Positions 7,638 to 14,623 of a stretch of 34,175 nt of DNA are shown here, in pieces. The number at the start of each line of letters is the position of its first letter. The first letter of the stretch is position 1. The DNA comes from DATAFO01 sp046728935 (GTDB lineage Bacteria > Actinomycetota > Thermoleophilia > Solirubrobacterales > 70-9): positions 1 to 34,175 of the forward strand of contig JBKPFS010000027.1 of NCBI GenBank assembly GCA_046728935.1, read 5' to 3'. Both the position numbers and the translations under genes were made by a program. Below the pieces are notes generated by a model. The model was given only the letters and a program-made list of their open reading frames with translations. It had not been told where the DNA came from and searched no databases.

Positions 7638-8892
7638 GACGCGCCTGCTCTTCCGGCACATCGACGAGCCGAATCTGCGGTCGCTCGACGTCTACAAGCG
7701 CCTCGGCGGCTATCGCGCCCACGAGCGCGCGTTCAAGGAGCTCGAGCCGGAGGACGTGGTCTCGGAGATCGAGGAGTCCGGTCTTCGCGGGCGGGGCGGG
7801 GCGGGCTTCTCGATGGGCAAGAAGGGGTCATTCCTGCCGCGCGGGGACATGGAGAAGTACCTCTGCTGCAACGCGGACGAGTCGGAGCCCGGCGCGTTCA
7901 AGGACCGTGAGCTGATGATGAAGAACCCCCACCAGCTGATCGAGGGCTGCGCGATCGCGGCCCTCGCCGTCGACGCGATCTACGCGTTCATCTTCATCCG
8001 CGGCGAGTACTGGGAGATCGCCGACATCCTCGACGCCACGGTCGAGGAGGCCTACGAGGCGGGGCTCTTGGGCTCGAACATCCTTGGGACCGGGTGCCGC
8101 GTCGAGCTCGTCGTCCACCGCGGCGCTGGCGCCTACATCTGCGGCGAGGAGACCGCGCTCCTCGACTCGCTCGAGGGCAAGCGGGGGAACCCCCGGCTGA
8201 AGCCGCCCTTCCCCGCGATCCAGGGCCTCTACGGCGGGCCGACGTTGATCAACAACGTCGAGACGCTGTCGAACGTTCCGCACATCATCAACAACGGCGC
8301 GGAGTGGTTCAAGCGCTTCGGCACCGAGCAGTCTCCGGGGACGAAGGTGGTGTCGGTGTCGGGCTGCGTTCAGCGACCGGGCAACTACGAGATCGAGCTG
8401 GGGATCCCGGCTCGGGACATCATCTACGGGCTCGCCGACGGGCCGCCCGAAGGCAGACGCGTCAAGGCCTGGTACCCGGGCGGCTCTTCGGCGCCCGTCC
8501 TGACCGAGGCGGAGCTCGACCTCCCCTACACCTTCGAGGACCTGGCGGAGGCCGGCTCGATGCTCGGCTCCGGATCGATCATCGTCGCCGACGAGTCGGT
8601 GTCGATCCCCGAGATGGCGCTGCGCACGGCGCGCTTCTACCACCACGAGTCGTGCGGGAAGTGCACGCCGTGCCGGGAGGGGACGAACTGGACCGTGAAG
8701 ATGCTCGAGCGGGTGGTGCGCGGTGAGGGCACGCCGATGGACCTCGACATCATCGGCTCGGTCCAGGACAACATCATCGGCAACTGCCTCTGCGTGCTCG
8801 GCGACTCGATGGCGATGCCCGTCGGCTCCATGGTGCAGAAGTTCCGGCCCGAGTTCGAAGCCGCGATCGAGGGAATGAGGCTGGCCGCGTGA
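7630..8892 (+). CDS. nuoF: NADH-quinone oxidoreductase subunit F (NADH/FMN site)
   Basis: 420 residues, normal length. It oxidises NADH with FMN and passes electrons to [4Fe-4S] cluster N3. The glycine-rich GLRGRGGAGF (residues 51-60) and CNADESEPGAFKDRELM form the NADH/FMN site. The SLBB segment follows (VVSVSGCVQRPGNYEIELG). N3 ligands are Cys342, Cys345 and Cys348 in SCGKCTPCREG and Cys388 in CVLGD. The motif NCLC has an extra Cys386 two positions before the fourth ligand. The ATG at 7630 lies inside the nuoE end; the stop overlaps the nuoG GTG. Confidence 0.97.
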   Translation: MPETRLLFRHIDEPNLRSLDVYKRLGGYRAHERAFKELEPEDVVSEIEESGLRGRGGAGFSMGKKGSFLPRGDMEKYLCCNADESEPGAFKDRELMMKNPHQLIEGCAIAALAVDAIYAFIFIRGEYWEIADILDATVEEAYEAGLLGSNILGTGCRVELVVHRGAGAYICGEETALLDSLEGKRGNPRLKPPFPAIQGLYGGPTLINNVETLSNVPHIINNGAEWFKRFGTEQSPGTKVVSVSGCVQRPGNYEIELGIPARDIIYGLADGPPEGRRVKAWYPGGSSAPVLTEAELDLPYTFEDLAEAGSMLGSGSIIVADESVSIPEMALRTARFYHHESCGKCTPCREGTNWTVKMLERVVRGEGTPMDLDIIGSVQDNIIGNCLCVLGDSMAMPVGSMVQKFRPEFEAAIEGMRLAA

Positions 8893-11435
8893 CCCCGGAG
8901 CGCGAGGACATCACGCTCGTCGTCGACGGCGTCGAGGTCAGGGCGCCCGAGGGCTCGATGCTGGTCGACGCGGCGAAGCAGGGCGACGTCGAGATCCCTG
9001 TCTTCTGCTACGAGCCCAAGCTGGGCGCGCCGGTGGGGGCCTGCCGGATGTGCCTGGTCGAGGTCGAGGGAATCCCGAAGCTCCAGACGGCGTGCTCGAC
9101 CCCGGTCCGCGACGGGATGGTCGTCTACACCCGGACCGACCGCGTTCAGGAGGCGCAGAACGCCGTGGTCGAGTTCCTGCTCGTCAACCATCCGCTCGAC
9201 TGCCCGGTCTGCGACAAGGGCGGCGAGTGTCCACTCCAGGACATCGCGATGGGCTGGGGCCCGGGCCGCAGCCGGTTCACCGAGCCCAAGCGCCACTTCC
9301 GAAAGCCGGTCCCCCTCTCGCCCCTGGTGCGCATCGATCGCGAGCGCTGCATCCTCTGCTACCGCTGCGTGCGCTTCAGCCAGGAGGTCGCCGAGGACGA
9401 GCAGCTACAGCTGCTCGAGCGCGGAGCCGCGAGCTACGTGGGCACGTTCGACGACCGCCCCTACATCGCCCCGTTCCACGGCAACATCATCGAGCTCTGC
9501 CCGGTGGGGGCCCTGACCTCGGAGGCCTACCGGTTCCGCGCCCGGCCTTGGGACATCGAGGACGCGGGCTCCGTCTGCACGCTGTGCGCCTCCCAGTGCA
9601 ACGTCAAGTTCACCGTCCGCGACGAGCGCGTGCAGCGCGTGCTCGCGCGCGACAACACCGCGGTCGACGACGGCTGGCTCTGCGACAAGGGCAGGTTCGG
9701 CTTCCAGATGATCGGCGACCCGGAGCGCATCACCGCGCCCACGATGGGTGGTCGCGTAGTGCGCTGGGGAGAGGCGCTCGACGCGACCGCCGACCGCCTC
9801 CGCGCCGCCGCCGGGGTGACGGCGGCCATCGTCGGCGGCCAGACCTCCAACGAGGAGGGCTACCTGGTGCAGAGGATCGTCCGCGGGCCCCTTGACGCGG
9901 CCGACGTGGACTCCCGCGCTGGCGGCGCCCTCGATCGGGTGCTCGCGGTCGAGCTCTCGCGCCCGGAGCTGGGCGCCTCGGTGGTCGACATCGACGCCGC
10001 GGACTCCGTGCTCGTCGTCGGCTGCGATCCCCTCCACGCGATGCCGATCCTCGACCTGCGCCTTCGCAAGGCGATCAGCCGGGCGGGCATCCGCCTGGTT
10101 GTGGCGTCGGACCGGCCCACGGCGCTCGACGGCGGCGCCGAGGAGACCGCGCGCTACGCGCCGGGCGAGGCGGCGGCGTTCCTGGGGGCGGTCGCTCGTG
10201 AGCTCGCCGGCGGGCCGGAGTCCGATCATCAGTCGGCTAGCGAGGGCGATCGTTCTGGTAGCGAGGGCTACCGCGCCGACGCGGAGCAGATCGCCGGCGA
10301 GCTGCGCCCGGGCGCGACCGTGATCGTCTGGGGCGAGCGCATCGGCCGCGGTCCGGGCGGCGCGGCCGCACTGCGGGCGCTGCTGGATTGCGCGCGGGCG
10401 CTTCGATGCGACGAGGACGGCGCGGGATTGCTCGAGGTTCCCGACACGACCAACGCACGCGGGCTCCGTGAGGTCGGCTGCCTGCCGGGGATTGGGCCCG
10501 GCCTGGCCGGGGTTGCCGTGGGCCGGGACGCGGCGGCGATCCGCGACGCGCTCGCAGCCGGCGAACTCGACGCGGTGCTGCTCGTGAACGCCGATCCGGT
10601 CCGCGACTTCCCGCACGGCCCCGCCTGGCACGAGGCGCTCCGCAAGGCCCGCTTCGTCGTCGCCGTCTCGACGTTCGAGAACGGCGCGACGGAGTTCGCC
10701 GACGTCGTCCTACCCGCCGAGACCCACGCCGAGAAGGAGGGCACCGTCACCCACCCCGACGGCCGGGTTCAGCGGCTTCGCGCCAGCGTGCCGCACCCGG
10801 GCGACGTCCGCCCGGGCTGGCAGTGGCTCGCGGAGCTTTCGGCGCGGCTGGGAGACGAGACGGGGATCGACTCGGCGCCCGAGGCGCTCGAGGCCCTGGC
10901 GACCGAGGTCCCCTTCTACGCCGGACTCACCCACGAGGAGATCGGTGGAGGCGGAGTGCGCTGGCAGGAGCGCGATGCGGCGGCAGCATTCCCTCGATCG
11001 GGCGGGAGCGGTGCAGCCTCGCCGGAGGCCGGCTTGACCAAGACAGCGTCAGACGCGCCAGACCGCGAGGTTCTCGCCGAAGCCTCCGTCGGCCCTACCC
11101 CGCCCGCGACCGCCAGCGGCGCCGGTGAGTTCCGGCTTGGGACCTACCGCGATTTGTGGGCTGGAGAGATCACCGACAGGAATGCGGCGCTGCGGTTTCT
11201 GGCGCCGACCCAGACGGTGGAGCTGGCCGTGAGCGACGGTGAGCGTCTCGGCGTCAAGAACGGCGAGGAAGTCGAGGTGCGCGCGAACGGGACCTCCGTG
11301 CGCGCACGGGTGGCCCTGCGCGAGCGCATGCGCCCGGGCGCGGCCTTCCTGATCGAGGGCACCGCGACCGATAACGCGAACGTTCTCGCCGGCTCCGAGA
11401 CGGTCGAGGTCGGGCCCGCGGAGGAGGCATCGTGA
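8889..11435 (+). CDS. nuoG: NADH-quinone oxidoreductase subunit G, with N7-type cluster motif
   Basis: 848 residues. The N-terminal ferredoxin domain has [2Fe-2S] ligands Cys40, 52, 55, 69. The NuoG signature has His101, Cys105, 108, 114 (N5). A further set is Cys154, 157, 160 and Cys204 (N4). Cys230-x2-233-x3-237-x27-265 is the complete off-pathway N7 [4Fe-4S] motif kept by some NuoG. A molybdopterin-oxidoreductase-like domain without catalytic function follows, to the C-terminal barrel (VELAVSDGERLGVKNGEEVEV). Two low-complexity linkers stand out, about residues 440-460 (SER/Gly/Asp rich) and 700-740. Overlaps of 4 nt occur at both ends. Confidence 0.96.
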   Translation: MTPEREDITLVVDGVEVRAPEGSMLVDAAKQGDVEIPVFCYEPKLGAPVGACRMCLVEVEGIPKLQTACSTPVRDGMVVYTRTDRVQEAQNAVVEFLLVNHPLDCPVCDKGGECPLQDIAMGWGPGRSRFTEPKRHFRKPVPLSPLVRIDRERCILCYRCVRFSQEVAEDEQLQLLERGAASYVGTFDDRPYIAPFHGNIIELCPVGALTSEAYRFRARPWDIEDAGSVCTLCASQCNVKFTVRDERVQRVLARDNTAVDDGWLCDKGRFGFQMIGDPERITAPTMGGRVVRWGEALDATADRLRAAAGVTAAIVGGQTSNEEGYLVQRIVRGPLDAADVDSRAGGALDRVLAVELSRPELGASVVDIDAADSVLVVGCDPLHAMPILDLRLRKAISRAGIRLVVASDRPTALDGGAEETARYAPGEAAAFLGAVARELAGGPESDHQSASEGDRSGSEGYRADAEQIAGELRPGATVIVWGERIGRGPGGAAALRALLDCARALRCDEDGAGLLEVPDTTNARGLREVGCLPGIGPGLAGVAVGRDAAAIRDALAAGELDAVLLVNADPVRDFPHGPAWHEALRKARFVVAVSTFENGATEFADVVLPAETHAEKEGTVTHPDGRVQRLRASVPHPGDVRPGWQWLAELSARLGDETGIDSAPEALEALATEVPFYAGLTHEEIGGGGVRWQERDAAAAFPRSGGSGAASPEAGLTKTASDAPDREVLAEASVGPTPPATASGAGEFRLGTYRDLWAGEITDRNAALRFLAPTQTVELAVSDGERLGVKNGEEVEVRANGTSVRARVALRERMRPGAAFLIEGTATDNANVLAGSETVEVGPAEEAS

Positions 11436-12442
11436 TCCCGCTCGCGGACGTCGGCTTCGCCGAGGCGACCTGGGTCCTGATCGTCAAGTCGTTGGTGATC
11501 TTCGCCGTGATTTTCGGGATCGTCCCCGTGCTCACGGTGATCGAGCGCAAGGTGCTGGGGCGCTTCCAGCATCGGTACGGCCCCAACCGGGTCGGCCCCT
11601 TTGGCCTCCTGCAGCCGCTCGCCGACGCGCTGAAGCTGATCGGCAAGGAGGCGTACGCGCCCGAGAACTCGGTGCCGTTGCTGTGGGCGCTGGGGCCGAT
11701 CCTGGTCGTCTTCTCGGGCGTGGCAGTGCTCGCAATCCTTCCCTGGGGCGACGTCCAGGAGATCGGGAACGGCGACGTTGGCCTGTACGGAATCGACGTC
11801 TCGATCGGGGTGCTCTACTTCTTCGCCTTCAGCTCCTTCGCTTTCTACGGCCTCCTGCTCGGCGGCTGGGCGTCGGGGTCGAAGTACAGCTTCCTCGGCG
11901 CGATGCGCTCCGCCGCGCAACTCATCTCCTACGAGATCTCGATGGCGTTGGCGCTGCTGGGCGCGGTTATGATCACCGGCTCCCTCTCGCTGACCGAGGT
12001 GGTCGAGGCGCAGGACGAGGTCTGGTTCATCGCCCCGCAGATCGTCGGCTTCCTCGTCTTCATGGTGGCCGGGTTCGCGGAGGCGGCCCGCGTCCCGTTC
12101 GACCTCCCGGAGGCCGATGCGGAGCTCGTCGCCGGCTATCAGACCGAGTACGGCGGGATGCGCTGGGGCTCCTTCATGCTCGCCGAGTACATCGAGATGG
12201 TGGTGATCTCGGGGATCGCCGTGACCTTCTTCCTCGGGGGCTGGATGGGCCCCGGGCCGGGCTGGTTGGACCCGATCTGGATGCTGCTGAAGACGCTCGC
12301 GCTGGTGTTCGTGTTCTTCTGGGTGCGCGCCACGGTGCCCAGGCTTCGCTACGACCAGCTCATGTCGCTGGGCTGGAAGGTACTGCTGCCGCTGGCGACG
12401 GTGAACATTCTCGGCACCGCCGTGCTGGTGACGGTCCTATGA
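11432..12442 (+). CDS. nuoH: NADH-quinone oxidoreductase subunit H
   Basis: 336 residues with about eight membrane helices. It forms the quinone entry channel and joins the redox arm to the membrane arm. Signatures are ERKVLGRFQHRYGPNRVGP after helix 1, and the acidic loop FDLPEADAELVAGYQTEYGG, whose Glu residues are implicated in coupling in the family. The GTG overlaps the nuoG stop and the stop overlaps the nuoI ATG (ATGA). Nothing is unusual in length or composition. Confidence 0.97.
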   Translation: MIPLADVGFAEATWVLIVKSLVIFAVIFGIVPVLTVIERKVLGRFQHRYGPNRVGPFGLLQPLADALKLIGKEAYAPENSVPLLWALGPILVVFSGVAVLAILPWGDVQEIGNGDVGLYGIDVSIGVLYFFAFSSFAFYGLLLGGWASGSKYSFLGAMRSAAQLISYEISMALALLGAVMITGSLSLTEVVEAQDEVWFIAPQIVGFLVFMVAGFAEAARVPFDLPEADAELVAGYQTEYGGMRWGSFMLAEYIEMVVISGIAVTFFLGGWMGPGPGWLDPIWMLLKTLALVFVFFWVRATVPRLRYDQLMSLGWKVLLPLATVNILGTAVLVTVL

Positions 12443-12990
12443 GCTCCGAGAAGTTCCCCTATCTGAAGGAGGGCGAGGAGGTCGTCGCGGTCCAGCGCGG
12501 TCCAAGCCCGGGCGGGTCGAAGGGCGCCTACCGCGCCTTCGGCGCCACCCTCAAGGGCTTGCGGACGACGATGGCCCGCGTGATCGAGGGGCCGGTCACG
12601 ATCCAGTACCCGGAGGAGAAGACCCCGGTGTATCCCCGCTTCCGCGGCCGCCACAAGCTGCACCGCTTCGCGGACAACGGGCTCGAGAAGTGCGTCGGCT
12701 GCTCGCTGTGCGCGGCCGCGTGCCCCGCCGACTGCATCCGGGTGGTCGCGGCCGAGAACGATCCCGCGAACCGCGTCTCGGCGGGCGAACGCTATGCGGC
12801 GGTCTACGAGATCAACATGGCGCGCTGCATCTTCTGCGGCTACTGCGAGGTGGCCTGCCCCTTCGACGCGATCACGATGGGGCACGAGTACGAGCTCGCC
12901 GACTACAACCGCGAGGACCTGATCTTCACGAGGGAGATGCTGCTCGCGGAGCCGCTCGAACGCACCCCGCTTCGCCGGGAGGGGGAGTGA
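12439..12990 (+). CDS. nuoI: NADH-quinone oxidoreductase subunit I (two 4Fe-4S)
   Basis: 183 residues. It carries clusters N6a and N6b between NuoG and NuoB. Two ferredoxin motifs are complete: Cys85, 88, 91, 95 (CVGCSLCAAACP) and Cys130, 133, 136, 140 (CIFCGYCEVACP). The N-terminus has an amphipathic stretch (GATLKGLRTTMARVI) that in the family rests on the membrane. The ATG overlaps the nuoH stop. It is the last gene of the first nuo block: nuoJ follows only after 800 bp occupied by two unrelated genes. Confidence 0.97.
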   Translation: MSSEKFPYLKEGEEVVAVQRGPSPGGSKGAYRAFGATLKGLRTTMARVIEGPVTIQYPEEKTPVYPRFRGRHKLHRFADNGLEKCVGCSLCAAACPADCIRVVAAENDPANRVSAGERYAAVYEINMARCIFCGYCEVACPFDAITMGHEYELADYNREDLIFTREMLLAEPLERTPLRREGE

Positions 12991-12994
12991 GCGA

Positions 12995-13000
12995 GATACT
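12995..13000 (+). promoter_or_regulatory. Candidate -10 for the NTF2-like gene (leaderless)
   Basis: GATACT ends exactly 6 nt before the GTG at 13007, the spacing expected if transcription begins at the start codon. No Shine-Dalgarno is seen for that gene. Confidence 0.35.
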
Positions 13001-13006
13001 GACGCC

Positions 13007-13405
13007 GTGTCCGACGAGAACGTCGAGATCGTTCGCCAACTGGTCCAGGCATTCAACGACCGCGATGTCGACGCGATGCTTCCGCTCATCCATCCCGACG
13101 CCGAGATCGAGTCGTTGCGAGCCCAGCTCGAGGGAAGGGCCTACCGGGGGCGCGAAGGGGTGCGCCAGATGTTCGCCGACTTCGACGAGGACTGGACGTT
13201 CGTGCGCATCCACACCGAGCGCGTCAGCGCGAGCGGCGACCGGGTGGTCGCGCTCGGGCGCCTGCACGCCCGGGGCCGGGCGAGTGGCGCAGATCTCGAC
13301 GTTCCGATCGGCTTCGTCTGGACCTTCCGCGACGGCAAGGCCGTCCATGCGAAGACGTTCTCCGATCAGGACAAGGCGCTGCGGGCCGCCGGTCTCGACG
13401 AGTAG
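13007..13405 (+). CDS. NTF2/SnoaL-like small protein
   Basis: 132 residues. The opening ENVEIVRQLVQAFNDRDVDAMLPLIHPDAEIES and the later YRGREGVRQMFADFDEDW match the SnoaL-like/NTF2-like cone fold common in actinobacteria. Members include cyclases, isomerases and many uncharacterised proteins, so no substrate is assigned. It sits between nuoI and nuoJ, 16 nt after the nuoI stop, with its own -10 candidate. It faces the DUF4242 gene with 4 nt between stops. It is not a complex I subunit and looks like an insertion into the operon; codon use resembles its neighbours. Confidence 0.85.
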   Translation: MSDENVEIVRQLVQAFNDRDVDAMLPLIHPDAEIESLRAQLEGRAYRGREGVRQMFADFDEDWTFVRIHTERVSASGDRVVALGRLHARGRASGADLDVPIGFVWTFRDGKAVHAKTFSDQDKALRAAGLDE

Positions 13406-13409
13406 CCGG

Positions 13410-13706
13410 CTAGGCGGCGGCGGTCTCCGGATCCGGCCTGACGATCACGGTGTCGGCGATCGGGATCACCTCGTCGACCGGCAGGTCGGCGAGGTTCGCG
13501 TGCTTCCTGACGGCCTCCTCGTCAGTGGCCTTGTAGATGCACACGGTGCCGACCGAGCCGTCCCCTTCCTGCAGCACGTAGCTACGGATCCAGGCGACCT
13601 CGTCGGCCATGTCCTCGTTCCCGACCTTGGTCGAGCGCTTGGCCGCCTCCTCGAGCTCGGCGGGCGACTTCCAGCCGCTGCGTCGCAGGATTGCGTAGAG
13701 CTGCAT
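13410..13706 (-). CDS. DUF4242 family protein (SCO4226-like)
   Basis: 98 residues. The pattern MQLYAILRRSGW, DEVAWIRSYVLQEGDG, TVCIYKATDEEAVRKHANLADLPVDEVIPI matches DUF4242, a ferredoxin-like alpha/beta-barrel family. A Streptomyces member (SCO4226) was described as nickel-binding; whether this one binds metal is unknown. ATG at 13706 is chosen because AGGTGAGG precedes it by a few bases; the open frame extends upstream but those codons read as a nuoJ antisense shadow. It is transcribed against the nuo operon from a promoter that overlaps the nuoJ ribosome site. Confidence 0.85.
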   Translation of the reverse strand: MQLYAILRRSGWKSPAELEEAAKRSTKVGNEDMADEVAWIRSYVLQEGDGSVGTVCIYKATDEEAVRKHANLADLPVDEVIPIADTVIVRPDPETAAA

Positions 13707-13745
13707 GTCCCTCACCTTTCTGTGGGTTTGCGTCCCGTCAGTCTG

Positions 13746-13775
13746 ATCCAACCGCACAACGTTACGCCCTGTCAA
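13746..13775 (-). promoter_or_regulatory. Promoter of the DUF4242 gene
   Basis: On the minus strand a perfect TTGACA at 13775-13770 is followed after 18 nt by TTGGAT at 13751-13746, about 40 nt before the ATG at 13706. The -35 overlaps the AAGGAGA ribosome site of nuoJ (from 13774) on the other strand. Confidence 0.5.
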
Positions 13776-13790
13776 GGAGAGACAGCGTAA

Positions 13791-14321
13791 GTGGAGGAGG
13801 TCGCGTTCTTCGCCGGCGCGATCGGCGCCCTCGGCGGGGCGATCGCCGTGATCGCGCTCCGCAATCCCTTCTACAGCGTCCTCGCCCTCATCGTCCACCT
13901 GGTCTCGCTCGCCGGGCTGTTCTTGATCCTGCACGCCGAGTTCATCGCCGCCGCTCAGGTTGTCGTCTACGCGGGCGCGGTGATGGTGCTGTACGTGTTC
14001 GTCGCCGCCTACGTGGGCGGGTCCGAGGAGCCGATCTGGGAGCCGATCCCCGGCCAGCGCCTCCTCGCTCCGGTGCTTGCGCTGGCGCTCTTCATCGAGA
14101 TCTCGATCGCGGTGATCGGCACGGGACTGAATTCGCTCGAGGGGGATGGCCCGACGATCGCGCTCGGGTTCGGCTCGCCCGGCTCGATCGGGGAGCTGCT
14201 CCTGGAGCGCTTCCTGATCGTCTTCGAGGCGGCCTCGATGCTCCTCCTCATCGCCGCGGTCGGGGCGGTTGTGCTGGCAGGACGCAAGCGCGGCGGCGAA
14301 GCCGAGGAGTCTGCGGGCTAG
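13791..14321 (+). CDS. nuoJ: NADH-quinone oxidoreductase subunit J
   Basis: 176 residues with five hydrophobic helices. The family signature is visible at the start (ALRNPFYSVLALIVHLVSLAGLFLIL, then EFIAAAQVVVYAGAVMVLYVFV), including the helix whose pi-bulge takes part in coupling in complex I. It works in the membrane arm with NuoA, H and K. The GTG start has a strong AAGGAGA site about 9 nt upstream, unlike most nuo genes here. This fits re-initiation after the interruption between nuoI and nuoJ. The stop is 2 nt before nuoK. Confidence 0.95.
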   Translation: MEEVAFFAGAIGALGGAIAVIALRNPFYSVLALIVHLVSLAGLFLILHAEFIAAAQVVVYAGAVMVLYVFVAAYVGGSEEPIWEPIPGQRLLAPVLALALFIEISIAVIGTGLNSLEGDGPTIALGFGSPGSIGELLLERFLIVFEAASMLLLIAAVGAVVLAGRKRGGEAEESAG

Positions 14322-14323
14322 AC

Positions 14324-14623
14324 ATGGCTCTCGAGTGGTACCTGGTGCTCTCCGGGCTGCTGTTCGCGGTCGGCGCCACCGGGGTGCTGATCCGCCGCAG
14401 CCCGCTGGTGATCCTGCTCTGCCTCGAGCTGATGCTGAACGCCGGCAACCTCGCGCTCGTTGCCTTCGCCCGCTCGCTCGGCGACCAGGACGGCCAGGTG
14501 TTCGCCCTCGTGGTCATGGTGGTCGCCGCCTGCGAGGTGGTCGTCGGCCTGGGGCTGATCGTCGCCATGTTCCGGCGCCGGGTGCCGCTGAACGTGGATG
14601 ACTTGCGGAGCATGCGCGGGTGA
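14324..14623 (+). CDS. nuoK: NADH-quinone oxidoreductase subunit K
   Basis: 99 residues, the usual size, with three helices. Family features are FAVGATGVLIRRSPLVILLCLELMLNAGNLALVAF, which contains the conserved helix-2 Glu, and VVAACEVVVGLGLIVAMFRR with the helix-3 Glu; both are proton-path residues in NuoK. It is related to MrpC. The ATG lies 2 nt after the nuoJ stop; the stop overlaps the nuoL GTG. Confidence 0.96.
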   Translation: MALEWYLVLSGLLFAVGATGVLIRRSPLVILLCLELMLNAGNLALVAFARSLGDQDGQVFALVVMVVAACEVVVGLGLIVAMFRRRVPLNVDDLRSMRG

